Notes: a model not told the origin generated them from the sequence alone. A stretch of 64,000 nucleotides of DNA from Tachypleus tridentatus (GCF_004210375.1 NW_027467782.1:30793276-30857275); one strand, 5' to 3'; counted from the stretch's first letter, positions 48,862 to 60,898 are shown. A program made the numbers and translations.

Positions 48862-49734
48862 AATAATAATAATAATAAATTTATTAAGCAATAAATTAGA
48901 CACAAAAAATCAAATATCAATATAAAACCATCAACAAAGAGTTAACTCGTCCTGTGATGGTTAAACACATAATAAAGTAAAATCAAAACTTACAAAATCA
49001 ATATAAAGTTCCCAGAATATTATCATCAGTATTTAAGATCCATTGTTTTAAGTATTTCTTTTGATTAACACGATTAATAGAAGATCTTATACTATAAGGA
49101 ATAAAATTATGAATACTAGGTGCCAAATAAAGATATTGATGAAGTGTAACTGTTTTACGTGGTGTGGGTACATTAATTGGAAAAAAAGATTGAAGTCGTG
49201 TAAAATATGAAGTGACTTTAAAAGGCCTATTAAAAGAAACATGCAATGTAGATAAAGCTAAAAAATATAAATAAAGTTTATCATATGAAAGAGGGGAGTT
49301 AAATTTACTGAAATCGGTATCAAGCCTATGAGTAAAAATAAGAGAGAAAACACTTTTTTTGCAACTTGTGAATAGGAATTAAAAAGTCTTATATGTGCCA
49401 CCCCAAATTGAAATACAATATTGTAAGAAAGATTGAAAGAGAGCATAATATACACTTAACAAAATATGCTAAGGAGCACAATGACTAAGTTTAAAATTAG
49501 CATAGAACTATATTTTAATTTATTAACTAAGAATTAATATGAAATTGCCAATTTAATTTTCGATCTAAAATAATTCCTAAATATTTAACTGAGGAAACTT
49601 GAGTCAATTTGGGACACTTACAATTAGGGTAAGTATAACAATCACTAGAATGATAAAAATAGAAGGAAAAGCTGGAATGACACCATAAAGGTTAAACTGA
49701 AGAAGAAAAAGATTTAGATATATTTAAGGATAAG
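48862..49734 (-). mobile_element. 5'-truncated non-LTR retrotransposon (LINE) inside the satellite
   Basis: On the minus strand the C-terminal part of a LINE reverse transcriptase is readable through frame changes: VKYLGIILDRKLNWQFHI, then a Y-C-I-x-x-W-G block (YCISIWGGTYKTF), then the terminal PSIHNFIPYSIRSSINRV and KKYLKQWIL. These are the usual motifs after the RT core in jockey/CR1/I-like elements. The 3' end is a (TTA)n tail at 48862-48880. The satellite resumes on both sides, so it inserted into the array. Confidence 0.85.
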
Positions 49735-50559
49735 AAGGTTTGAAAGAAGAATTCTTGTAATACTGTCAAAACAGCAAATAAGAGTGTAAAAACATGCAAA
49801 TTGAGGTTAGAACCTGTTTGATGGGGTTTAAAAGGAGGATTCTTGAAATACGGTTAAAACAGCATATAAAATGTAAAAATTTGCAAATTGAGGTTAGTAC
49901 CGGTTAGATCCGGTTGGAACCGGTTAAAACCGGTTTAAAAGAAGAATTCTTGTAATACGGTTAAAACAGCATATAAAGTGTAAAACATGCTAATTGAGGT
50001 TATTACCGGTTTGATCCGGGTTGGAACCGGTTAAAACCGATTTAAAAGAAGAATTCTTTTAATAAAATCAAACCAGCATATAAAGTGTAAAAACATGGAA
50101 ATTGATGTTATTTTATTTGGTTGGAACCGGTTAAAACTGGTTTAAAAGATGAATTCTTGTAATTCGGTTAAAACAGCATTTAAAGTGTAAAAACATGCAA
50201 ATTGAAGTTAGAACCAGTTTGATGGGGTTTAAGGAGGATTCTTGTAATACGGTTAAAACAGCATATAAATGTAAAATTTGGAAATTGAGGTTAGTACCGG
50301 TTAGATCCGGTTGTAACCGGTTAAAACCGGTTGAAAAGAAGAATTCTTGTAATACTGTCAAAACAGCAAAGAAAGAGTAAAAACATGCGAATTGAGGTTA
50401 GAACCGGTTAAAACCGGTTTAAAAGAAGAATACAGTCAAAAGAGCATATATAGTGTAAAAACATGCAAATTGATGTTAGAACCGGTTTGATCCCGTTGGA
50501 ACTGGATAAAACCAGTTTAAAAGAAAAGATTGTTGTAGTACGGTCAAAACAGAATATAA
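49735..50559 (+). repeat. CCGGTT satellite array (second block)
   Basis: The same monomers resume after the LINE and run up to the N gap. It includes the short variants and a monomer with the gattgttgtagtacggtc variant that in the higher-order unit follows the gaatctggtc variant. Confidence 0.95.
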
Positions 50560-51059
50560 NNNNNNNNNNNNNNNNNNNNNNNNNNNNNNNNNNNNNNNNN
50601 NNNNNNNNNNNNNNNNNNNNNNNNNNNNNNNNNNNNNNNNNNNNNNNNNNNNNNNNNNNNNNNNNNNNNNNNNNNNNNNNNNNNNNNNNNNNNNNNNNNN
50701 NNNNNNNNNNNNNNNNNNNNNNNNNNNNNNNNNNNNNNNNNNNNNNNNNNNNNNNNNNNNNNNNNNNNNNNNNNNNNNNNNNNNNNNNNNNNNNNNNNNN
50801 NNNNNNNNNNNNNNNNNNNNNNNNNNNNNNNNNNNNNNNNNNNNNNNNNNNNNNNNNNNNNNNNNNNNNNNNNNNNNNNNNNNNNNNNNNNNNNNNNNNN
50901 NNNNNNNNNNNNNNNNNNNNNNNNNNNNNNNNNNNNNNNNNNNNNNNNNNNNNNNNNNNNNNNNNNNNNNNNNNNNNNNNNNNNNNNNNNNNNNNNNNNN
51001 NNNNNNNNNNNNNNNNNNNNNNNNNNNNNNNNNNNNNNNNNNNNNNNNNNNNNNNNNNN
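50560..51059. other. Scaffold gap of 500 N
   Basis: Exactly 500 N inside the satellite's right edge. The round number indicates a fixed-size scaffolding gap, so the array's true length and what follows it are unknown. Open frames spanning it are meaningless. Confidence 0.99.
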
Positions 51060-51122
51060 AGCTTCAAACATGATAACAGAATTTGAAATTGCAATTTGAT
51101 TTGATGAAACTTTGAATTGATA

Positions 51123-51239
51123 GTTACTGCTCAGAGACACAAGTGTAGAGGACAACGTTTCAAAAGTCTTGTCTTTAAGACTAAAGCGGAAGACTTTTGA
51201 AATGTCATCCTCTACACTTGTGTCTCACAAAAGCAGTAG
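51123..51239. repeat. Short palindrome (possible foldback MITE)
   Basis: Arms gagacacaagtgtagaggac...caaaagtctt (51134-51170) and the complement (51190-51226) pair over 37 bp with one or two mismatches around a 19-bp loop; weaker pairing continues outward (agttactgc with gcagtag). It lies 60 bp from the N gap. Confidence 0.88.
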
Positions 51240-53500
51240 CCATCCATTCCACAAAGTTCCATCATGAATATTCTGCCTAAACAATCTATCAAACAATTTG
51301 ATCTTATATTTAAGTACTTCAAGCAATAAAACAACAAATTTATTTTTAACAATAGTAAGAGTTCTAAAAAGGTTACACCCTAATGAATCATTTAAAATTT
51401 AGATATAATGATGACAGATTTTTGTTTATATATATCCACAAGACCAAGGAGAAAAACTTGCTATTTAAATAATTGTTAATTAGAATGTTCCAGAAGTTAT
51501 CTGAAATACATGTGAAATGATATCTTCTCTTGTCTTTGGTGACTTCATTTATTCTTGTTTTATCACAAGGTTAAAATAGCAATGTGGGATTAACAAAATT
51601 AACAAAAGTCAAATAGCTTAGGATAAGAGCACCCATGTATATATACACATATATGAATTTATGAACTAAAAACAAACAAAGAGACCACTATATAAGAATT
51701 ACCAAATATATCAACATGTAATTTTTTACTTTAAATACATCTTACTATTAAAAACAGAACAAATACATTCATTTCATAAATTAGTAGTAATATTAAAGCA
51801 ATGTAAAGTAAAATGGGGTACAGTCTGAAAATAAAATAATAATTTTAAAACACTAAAAAAACAATGAAATTTGGTTTGAATGTCCAACTGAGACTTTCAA
51901 AATGAGCTGTAGTTTCAAAGCATTACAAAAGATTCAAGTAAATTTGATCTAAGTGTGAAACTGTAACTCTGGTGCCAAAACAATGGTACAAGGCTTCAAT
52001 TTTTAATGTCAAAACAATAAAGCTGGTTGAAAGATCTAACTTTTGATGCATAATACTCTGATAAATTTTGTTTTAAATTAAATTTGAAACACTACACAGT
52101 ATAAGAAAATTATATATGTAAAAACTGTTGGTATGGGTAGAGAAAGCATTATGTAGAAGAGCGAACAATGTTTCGACCTTCTTCAGTCATCGTTGTACAT
52201 AGAGCTTTCTCTAGTCATACCAGCCGTTTTTACATATATATTTTTCTCTACAAGTGGGTTTTGTCGTCATCACAGAGTAAAATAAAATTGTTTACAACAA
52301 AATAAAATAACAGAGAAATTCAGCCTAAATATGAAATTGTAGCTTCAAAACTAATACAATACTTGATTTCAGAATGACATAGAAGAAACATTCCCACATT
52401 AGCAGTACCATTACAGCAGAAAGAAATGTTTGGTTAGTAAAGAAAATATGAATTCATGTGCCTGCAAAACTTTGTTGATGAGAACTTAGCTCATAAACAG
52501 CAGCAGAGAAGTATTTCAAAGACACTGAAATTATTCAAGATGCCAGTTTTCCAGACCTTTGTTGGATGTGAGCAAGAATATACATTTCATATTTAAGACA
52601 CAAAAAACTGGTTGTTACAGCCCAATTACATAATGAATTACTAAACACATTAAAAATAGAAAGTGCACAAAAAAACCTCTCTTTAGTGCACACAATGAAG
52701 GATGGAATAACAGGGGTATCTATAAACAGTTATTAATAAAGATACACACTTAAACATGATGTTTTCTGATTTCACATACAGAAGTACTATTTGATAATCA
52801 CAATGATCCCTTGTTGGAGTCTCATTAGATTGACTGTGGATTTTCTTTGGCAGAAGAGAACCTGTCAAGTTAGTGAATTAAAATTAGGTCACTATATCAT
52901 AATCAGGAGCAAGTAAATCAGAAAAACCAAAATATAAAAGATGTTAAGATAACAAAGCCTCAGCAAATGTTTCCCTGATGCTAGAGATTCTACACCAGCC
53001 TTAGAATGTTGGCTTTCTATTATTTACACATAATGTGGTATTAAACATCACAGATAACTACTGGCAATTTCTGAAACAAGAGGATGTGATATGTGGGCAT
53101 GTCACATTGGGTCTGATTTACAAATTTACAATTTCTGGGATGTGTAACCAAATGAGATCGAAGACTATAAAAGTTATGCTTTGTGTGAGTGATTACAACA
53201 TTATAAGAAATTATGTTAACTTTCATAGCTCTTGATGCAATGGAAAATGAGTTAGAGAAGAGGGTATTACCTACTGAGCAAATGTCAATTCTCACACTAT
53301 GATGCTTGTTCTGAAAAAGATAAACCGATCACCAAAAGTATTACTTACTTGGCATGACACAAGATCTTAGTGTCTCACAATCAAAATTTAATTAATTTGT
53401 TATAACAATTAGAATAGCATAAACATCTCAGCTAATAATGCATATTATAACAGTATACAAGTTTTAAGTTCTTAATTCTAAAGGCAATATTTAAAAAACA
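51240..53500. other. AT-rich DNA with no recognised ATR exon
   Basis: This stretch follows the last recognised minus-strand ATR exon. The later FAT, kinase and FATC exons were looked for on the minus strand and not recognised. Short open frames at 52683-52868 and 53035-53295 show no family motif. It contains one dispersed repeat at 52105-52280. Confidence 0.4.
52105..52280. mobile_element. Dispersed repeat related to 12088-12233, with internal inverted repeat
   Basis: Contains gaacaatgtttcgaccttct and ends gggttttgtcgtcatcac, as in the copy at 12088-12233. An internal inverted repeat pairs tgtaaaaactgttggtatg (near 52117) with cataccagccgtttttaca (near 52217). Confidence 0.65.
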
Positions 53501-53511
53501 GGATTTGTCAA

Positions 53512-53653
53512 AAGAGACTTCATAAGCTGTAGCTAAAATTAGCATGTGAGCATATTTCTTTGATGGAATTAAAACATTTCCATCATCTTTAAGTCCATCA
53601 CCAATAATCCTCTTTAGATTACTTGTACCTACATCGCCAAAGCTCCCAATGTT
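53512..53653 (-). pseudogene. ATR: Possible ATR FAT-domain exon
   Basis: After a clear acceptor (tgttgccttacag) the frame stays open for about 50 codons: NIGSFGDVGTSNLKRIIGDG, then MLILATAYEVSFDKS. By position it should encode the FAT segment with R-L-G-x-(L/V) and P-L-S-A-A-S-F-E, and a loose match exists, but it is not decisive. The donor was not located. Confidence 0.4.
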
Positions 53654-53882
53654 CTGTAAGGCAACAACAGAAATAAACTGTAAAACATTGCTTCACTGCT
53701 TTAGCAAAATCAGTTTGTTTATTTTTTAGAGCCAGTTTTCATGTGTAACTACCACAACTAAGCATTGCATAAAAGTACTGCAACTTGAATGGCTTCAACA
53801 ATAATGTTAATTAATTATTTCTTTCTATTGGCATTATCAAGATCTGAAATCAACTGTACCCCATTTTGCTTTTATACTTTAC

Positions 53883-53988
53883 CAGAGTTTTGAATGCTGA
53901 CAAAGTATGTCCATCCACAGCAAACAGGTAAGCTGTTTAAGAAGTTTTCAATATGCCTCTTTAGCTTGTACACCCAGAGTTAAGTTAT
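53883..53988 (-). pseudogene. ATR: ATR FAT-domain exon with TGA at a Trp position
   Basis: Acceptor catcctcag and donor gtaaag bound 106 nt. Two frames together give GVQAKEAY, TGA, KLLKQL and then AVDGHTLSAFKTL. This matches the YRVEAAWKLSQWDLVENYLAADG segment: the TGA sits at the Trp of AAW, and one further frame change is needed before AVDG. Confidence 0.6.
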
Positions 53989-54299
53989 CTGAGGATGAAG
54001 AGAGATGCTGGAAGCAAAAAAATCATCATCAGTAATACCAGTGTTGTCATGAAGACTTCTCATCATCTTTGGACAACTTTTTAAAACATTAAAAGCACAA
54101 GTGTATAATTGTATAAATTTTATGTTGGATACAATGTAATAGAATAGATTAATAAAAATAGCATAGCTTGAATTAATAAAATAAATGGATAGTATATCTG
54201 TGTAAAAGAAAATCATTGTGATTGAGAAAACAGAAATTCACCAAAAATAACTAGGTTATAGACTTACCAGTTTATAAAAAACAACAAAAATCAATTAGT

Positions 54300-54427
54300 G
54301 TGTGTGTGTGTGTATGTTTTCTTATAGCAAAGCCACATCTGGCTATCTGCTGAGTCTACCGAGGGGAATTGAACCCCTGATTTTAGCATTGTAAATCTAT
54401 AAACTTACTGCTGTACCAACTGGGAAC
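54300..54427 (-). mobile_element. tRNA-derived SINE (family 2)
   Basis: Flanked by AAATCAATTAGT (54288-54299 and 54428-54439, one difference upstream). The minus strand has a B box (ggggttcaattcccctc) and the tail gctttgctataagaaaacat followed by (CA)n. It lies in an ATR intron. Confidence 0.88.
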
Positions 54428-54649
54428 AAATCAATTAGTAGATAATACTATACACAGGATAAAATTTAATTATGTTCAAGTTAGTACTCAGTAAATAAAG
54501 ACCACAAAATCAGTTCTCTAATTACCTTAGTATATGCTAATTTGAATTACTAACAAATAACCAAATTTAAAAGTTCACAGATAACTCAAAATCAGATAAA
54601 AACACATATATTAAACACATCATGACACACAAAATCGATGTTTAGGTGT

Positions 54650-54830
54650 CTTTTTAAATAATGTATAATATGAAAATTTAAATATTAACATACAGTTTGA
54701 TACCAAACTTAAGAAGATAAAGTTATAAAATAGTAGTTCAATAAAATTTTGAATGTAAATTGACAAGTGCAATGATGTGGCCTTTGACCCATGACCCATC
54801 TGGAAAGGGTTAACAGTTACATACATAAAG
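54650..54830. repeat. Dispersed repeat copy A
   Basis: Shares the order 'acagtttgataccaaactta', 'ttgaatgtaaattgacaa' and 'ggcctttgacccatgaccca' with copy B at 58650-58800 at roughly 75-80% by eye, same orientation. Possibly an old intronic duplication or a transposon fragment. Confidence 0.75.
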
Positions 54831-54850
54831 AAATATTTACTTTTACATAC

Positions 54851-54956
54851 CAGTTGCTTCATGACCTAGAATCAAATCATGAAGTGTGGGGTCTCTTGAC
54901 GAAATGCTGCTACTTCTGCCCACTCCATCTGGTTCATCAATGAGGATGTACAGTTT
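54851..54956 (-). CDS. ATR: ATR exon with the EPDGV motif
   Basis: Acceptor tttgtcttag and donor gtatgt bound 106 nt with a clean frame: KLYILIDEPDGV, then RDPTLHDLILGHEATG. It matches KLYAAMHEPDGVAGV...EPSLKEQILEHESLG of vertebrate ATR with the same exon start. It follows in phase from the exon ending FLQ at 55672. Confidence 0.88.
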
Positions 54957-55671
54957 CTAAGACAAAAAAATAGATGCATACTGATCAAAACTGAAAAAAG
55001 TAGTAATATAAAAACAATGCATTCTATCCTATATATATATATAAAAACATTTTTGCATTTGAATAATACTGAATATTCTTAGATCCCTTTATTCTTATAT
55101 AGAGAGTGATTCTGAAGTTCATTAACAGGTAAGAGAGGCACAGGATCAGAAATAAGGTACACTGAGTCTGCCCTGTGACAGTACCATTGAAATAATGGGA
55201 AATTTTGTTGATATGAACCAAATAACCAAATTATCAGGATAAAAGGTGTAGACAATAAAAAATAAAAACATTTTAACATGAGTACTCTGAAAATATTCTT
55301 TTTGAGAGCTATAATTTTATGTATATGTGCATGTAAAGTTGTACTACAGAAGATGTAAGTCTGACAGTAGCAAAAGTTATAGTACAAATCTGAGTTTGAG
55401 GTACAAGCCCAGAATTCTATTATACAATTAGCTCATTGAAAGATTGTAAGTATTAAACTTTACACAGTTTGGTTTCTATTCATTTCATGAATATTGCAGA
55501 TTCACACTTAAAATCTGTTTCAATGCAAAATTACCAATATCTATTGTTTTCCTTAAACTATTATTTTGTCATTTGAAATCAAACAGAATATTCTGGTATG
55601 TGATGTAATCTTAGTAGTATTAATATTTTATTATACAAAATTACAAGAGATATAATTTCAAAATTATTTAC

Positions 55672-55855
55672 CTGCAAGAAAGCTAACTGTAGCCGTGATG
55701 ATTCTTGGTTATTCTTGATTGATAATTCTAAATACATTAAAGCCCAAGCATAAGCTTGACAAACAAAGGAGCTAAAAGGTCTTCTGAACACTCTTCAGGA
55801 AGTCATAAACAGACTTATAGTTGGGATCATTATGTGGGTCCACAAGAGAAATAAC
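55672..55855 (-). pseudogene. ATR: ATR exon with two frame changes
   Basis: One frame reads VVISLVDPHNDPNYKSVYDF then LKSVQKT; a second carries DLLAPLFVK; a third reads SSFVCQAYAWALMYLELSIK and ends QLAFLQ at donor gtaaat. Together they cover the VDYEDYQSVTRFLDL...SKAYTRAVMHFE...LGFLQ segment of ATR. Two indels within about 30 nt are needed to read it. The acceptor is not clear; the upper limit is approximate. Confidence 0.78.
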
Positions 55856-55984
55856 AACTTTGTCAATTCATGCATTAGCAAAAGCAAATCACAAAAAACG
55901 AAAAATACATTGTCTTTACATGTAAAACATTTATTATAGATTAAGGAAAGTTGGTGTACTCATTCTATGCATGAGCATATGAAT

Positions 55985-56370
55985 ATACAGAACCACAACA
56001 GTCATCATGAGGTCTTAGTAATGGGTCACATCACAATAACTGAGAATAATTCTATTCTGTTAACAACAGAACCAAAACAGCCATCTTGAGGTCCTAGTAG
56101 CAGATTACATCTCAACAACTAAGAATCGTTTTTATTCTGTCAAGAACAAAACCCATAGGACCTCCATTAAGTCACCAATAATTACAAACCATGTCTTATT
56201 ATGTAAAGGATAGAATCACAAAAATTTCTGTCAGGTCCAAGAAAAACAGGTCACCTTGCAAAAATGTGTAATTATGGGTTTTTATTTGTCAATAACAAAA
56301 TCTTAACAACCTCCATCAAGTCAAAAGAAAATTGGTCACAGCACAATAATTTGGAATTTTATCTATTATT
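55985..56370. repeat. Diverged tandem repeat, period about 76-80 bp
   Basis: Units such as 'cagaaccaaaacagccatct' and 'tgaggtcctagtagcagatt' recur near 55989, 56065, 56144 and 56290 with increasing divergence. Intronic with respect to ATR. Confidence 0.75.
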
Positions 56371-58649
56371 TTAACGATAAAGTTCTAAACAGAAGTTGAT
56401 ATCAGTTACAAAACAGATGTTGAAAGCAGCAAAGTTTGAATGAACTATAATAGTACAGATTGTACATGTAAACAACTTCAGATCTTTGAAGCTAATCAGA
56501 AAAACAATAAAAACCACTAAAGATGAATCCCAAAATACTGATGTTGCAATAATTTGACTCTACAATGAACTGAAGCATTTCATGGAGTATGTTGATATAT
56601 ATATATATAGAGCTAAAGGAGATGTGGCACAGAAACTGAAAAATTGCAAATGAATTCAACATTGAAACTCTGCCATCATTTATTAGCTGAATTTCTACTT
56701 TCAAGGGCAAGTTGGCAACAAATTTTGGTGGTTTCCACAAGATCATTTTATTATTAAACTGCAACTTACTTTGCTTGTTTTGAGAAATCGAATATTTTGT
56801 AAATTCTGGTTTTATTTATACCATAACAATCATCACATTTGCTTCCTTCCAGGATGAAAGCTCCAACACATCATTCTATAGTTTCTCCACTTTAAACCAA
56901 AATCTGTAAAATTGTCAGCTTATCAGATTTTTTTCAAATGAGACTGCTGACATATCTTGTTTCTGTTAAATGCAGTCAAAGTTTTCATCTGTGAACCAAG
57001 TTGAAGACACAATATACAATACAAGTACATAAGCCACATACAAAGATGAATTTCTCTTCATTATCAACGTAGTTCTAAAGTTTACAGGTTACATATTTTT
57101 AGAAGTTACATACAAATATCAATGAATAAGGTGTAACAGATAGTTTATACATGCTACTTCATTTTATATATGAAGGATAGCTTTTGCTAGAGACAGATCA
57201 AGAAAAATTATGATAACTAGAAGTCATTTAGCCCTTTGCTACAGACTCAGTATAATATACAAGTTCATCTACACATTTGCACACATTAAGTATTTGTACT
57301 ATAACTTTTGATACAGCACATGTACCTTCACAAAATCTGGTAGACATTAGTACAGATACAAGTATTTTTTTTACAAAAATCAGATGTTTCATGAACTATT
57401 TTTATAAAAGATCTGTTTGTGAAAATTGAGTCTGTTTCATTACTAGTATGAGTGCAAAGTGATTTCATGTTATGAGTTAAAAACTGTTCTTCATCCCAAA
57501 AATCTCAAATATTATTTGCATAATCTCTAAAACTTCCTCAATATATTTCAGATGTTTGATTTCAGCAAAACTTTATACATTATGTTATTTTCTACACTCC
57601 AGCTGTGAAGTCTGTCACTTAACTAGCTTTGTAACTATCATTAAAAAATTAGAAATAAATAATTTTATTTTTTTAGTGCTATGATGATGACATATTGTAA
57701 CAAATGTTTAGTTTAAGTAGACTAAGTCTCATAATGCTATATGTTACATATATATTTATTATGTTACTGACCTTCCAGTCATGCCTAGCTAGCATTGTGC
57801 AACTTGCATTGATCTGGTGCTCTCATATTACATATCCAGTAACATAAAACTGACCTTTAGTCTTTTCTGTCTTGGCTGTGTTTTAGTGGACTAGTATTTT
57901 GTAATATACAGACACATTTAAATTATTATACATTATATATATGTATATACATTATGACTATTTAGAAATAAATTATTAAACTTTTCTTAAAATATAGAAA
58001 AAAAAATGGGAAAAGCAAACAATTCTCTTCTCTCTACGATCTCTGTACTTGGTTGTTGCTGGACATAAGTTGCTAAGCCTTTTGAAATTTCACAAGTGGA
58101 GGATATCCAACAATTTTTTTTTAGGTTTTATACATACAGTTGAATAACCAAAAAAATCATAAGTAACTACACTGATACCATAGAATTCCACTTAGTAACT
58201 AGATTTATATCAATTTTAAAATATATGAAACTATGAGCAGACTAAAAGACACAACCGAACTCCTTGAAAACTTAGATTGAAAGAACACTAGCTTTTCGAA
58301 GATTAAAATAGCTAAAAAACCACTTTAGGAACATCTTAAGCTACTGATTGGTTATTCACATGTCATATACTGTAGTAAGAGTATATAATGGACTGTTTCA
58401 AAATTGGAAAGAGTTGAATAGGCCCACTGTGTTAAAGACCTCATACCTTTTATTTTATATTCTAGCTTGTCAAAGTTAGTAATCTGAGTTCCTAATTTGT
58501 ATGAAACTGTGAACTTACCATTTTGACACCACAAACATCTAATTTTAAACTGTGCAGCATTAAACATAACATGTGACTCACTAAAATCAATATTTATGTT
58601 CTTTAATACTTATTTTTAAACTAAGAAATTAACTCATACATAACATTAA
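56371..58649. other. AT-rich intron-like DNA
   Basis: Lies between ATR exons 60251-60456 and 55672-55855. Contains an AT microsatellite at 56595-56610. Short minus-strand open frames (56492-56764, 58352-58567) show no recognised motif. Confidence 0.5.
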
Positions 58650-58800
58650 ATAGTAAAATTATAATCTACAATTTGATTCCAAACTTACTGACATAAATTC
58701 ATAAAATATTTGTTCAATACAATCTTGAATGCAAGTCAACAAACACAACAAGATGGCCTTTGATCCATGACCCATTGTAAAAGGATTAAACATTGTTAAG
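58650..58800. repeat. Dispersed repeat copy B
   Basis: Partner of 54650-54830, containing caatttgattccaaactta and ggcctttgatccatgaccca. The exon-side flanks are not duplicated. Confidence 0.75.
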
Positions 58801-60250
58801 TCCTTAATACTGCATGAAAGTTAGACCACACAGTACTGAATATAATGCACCAGATTAAGTCACAGTATAACTATACACTTGCTAACATGGATGAAAAGGT
58901 CCTGTCACAAACTACAGCTCTTGAAAGAACATGATGACTTGCTTGTACATCTCTTGAATGTTAAAGACCTAAGTGACATACATAGGTTTGTGTACACACT
59001 ACCATTTAAAATATTCAATTGCTCTTCATTAAACTATAAGTCAAACTCAGGGTTTAGATGGTGATGTATCAAAATGGAAACTAATGCTTTCTTAAACTAA
59101 AAATGCACTCCAATAATACTTACCTATGCAGACATTACAGCTATTTCATGATTTCTAAGGATTCCATATTTTGCCCATCTAAGCAGTGAAAATACTAACT
59201 TCAGTCTTTTATACCCAACTTAAATACCTTAGACAAGTTCTAACTAGCAAACTGCTCCACAAACTTTAATGTGCCTTCTAACTAGGTACTGTATATAACC
59301 ATCTCATCCTGACAACACAGTCACTTTTCTGAGAAATACATTTGGTTTTAGTGGGAAGGTAGAACAGGAGAGTGTCAGTGAAGGTAAGTATTATCGAAAA
59401 ATACATGTTCAGTTAACTTTCGAAATATACCATCTACTGACACTAGAATCCCATGTTAAGAAGGTGGAGGGGCTGGTGCAGGCATGATCCATACAGAAAG
59501 TGTCTTCATAGAACAGGAGTATACCAAGAAAAGAATAGTACAAGAGTGGGAGAACTGAACTACCTCCAGAACAGATATGCTCTTCACCTGAAACTTAATT
59601 TTATATCCAAGGTGGAACAGAATACGAGTAATCATTCGTATAGGTTAGCCTCAACCAGGTAGCCAAGGTTTGATTTAGGCAGTCATGAAAACTGTATCTC
59701 ATGTTAGTGGTTAGGGTTATTGGACCACAATGTTTTGTGTGTGTATATAAATATATATGACTGATCTCAAACTGTAGCCAAAGAATGATGTTTTACACAA
59801 TGAGAAAGTAACAACAACTAAGTGGACAAACCTTCTCCTCTACCTAAAGGAATCTAAAAGGCAACACAACAGTTTTAGAAATACAGGCTAGACTAATAAT
59901 GAACTTAATTTTTCTTAAAGAACACTGTAGAAAATTTGTTACCCAAAAGTTATTACCACCACTAGCTTCCTACAGATGAAAGTCTTGTAGTAAATTCAAT
60001 TATTTTACATGAGAAAATATTCTGGTAACTCTGCTTCAAATTTTGAAATTATTAGCCTAATAAATCATTACTTATTTCCTAGCAAAGTGACATTTTTATG
60101 TTGTAAAAACATAAATAAGGCTGTTAATCAATGACTAGAACAGGCATTTTAATTGTTTTATAATATTTACAGTCTTTAATTTCTCAAAGAAAAAGAACAT
60201 AAAATACCAGTAACTTAAGCTCATGATTAATTAATGAGTATTCCAACTAC
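58801..60250. other. AT-rich intron-like DNA
   Basis: No exon, repeat or transposon recognised. Confidence 0.45.
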
Positions 60251-60456
60251 CTTTCCCTTTATTTGCAGGCTTGGAGTTATTCTGGTTACTAGATCTCAAC
60301 ATCACAAAATACTGATGACACCAAACCGTTAAACAATCCAATATTGAAAACACAGTCTGGGCACTCAAGTGGCAAAGGTCAGTCTTCTCATGAAACTTCA
60401 ATTTGCTCTGTTCAGCTTGGTCAACATGGCTTAGAACAGCCATAATCTCTGTAGAT
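60251..60456 (-). CDS. ATR: ATR exon with EIMAVL and TVFSILD
   Basis: Between an AG (gggtctatag) and donor gtagttgg, one frame is open throughout: STEIMAVLSHVDQAEQSK, then TDLCHLSAQTVFSILDCLTV and WCHQYFVMLRS. It matches YAEIMAVLKHD...SDLCQLSTQTVFSMLDHLTQWARHKF of ATR closely. The exon has no disruption. Confidence 0.9.
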
Positions 60457-60732
60457 CTATAGACCCAAATACATAAAAGTTTTGTTTTTCTTTTATAATA
60501 ACACATATTAATTCTAAATTTTAGTGAGATTAAAATCTACCTTGATTATCAACGTTAAAAAATTATTTCACATTCCATTTTGCTTTTAAAAAATTCTACT
60601 ACTAAAATATGCAGCAAAATATTTCATAGATTCTTGTAATTTATAACATCTATGATAACGCAAAACTGCTGTGAACACATTATTCAGCTCACATTTTCAG
60701 TTCATTTTGGTATAAATCAGTCATCTTTACAC

Positions 60733-60898
60733 CTCCACAATTCTGGGGATTTCATCTTAATATGTAGGACAACCACCATGAACAACAAAGGCAGTACAGC
60801 ACTGATGCTGTATACTCGATATCAGAATGTTCATTAAGTTCTAAGGCATCAGTAATCACTCCATTAAAAACAAATACCTTCAGGGCATTTTCAGTATT
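60733..60898 (-). pseudogene. ATR: Probable ATR exon, frame-shifted
   Basis: After tattattcag-like acceptor sequence, one frame reads NALKVFVFNGVITDALELNE then HSDIEY; another continues ISAVLPLLFMVVVLHIK. Across one frame change this fits the LASKIF...HDFKVTIYLLPHILVYVLLGC segment expected between its two neighbours. The hydrophobic LLP-x-(I/L)-L-V-x-V-L pattern is the best-matched part. The donor is likely gtgtaa at about 60732. Confidence 0.5.

Noticed and set aside
49258..49455. 65-codon minus-strand open frame as a separate gene
   Set aside because: It is an out-of-frame part of the LINE reverse transcriptase, whose motifs appear in the neighbouring frame.
37700..50500. Many plus- and minus-strand open frames in the satellite (repeats of FICCFNRITRILLL)
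   Set aside because: They follow the monomer unit in every copy, lack splice or start context, and break wherever a monomer changes length.
50408..51155. Three open frames of about 200 codons crossing the N run
   Set aside because: Most of their length is N; the ends are satellite or palindrome sequence.
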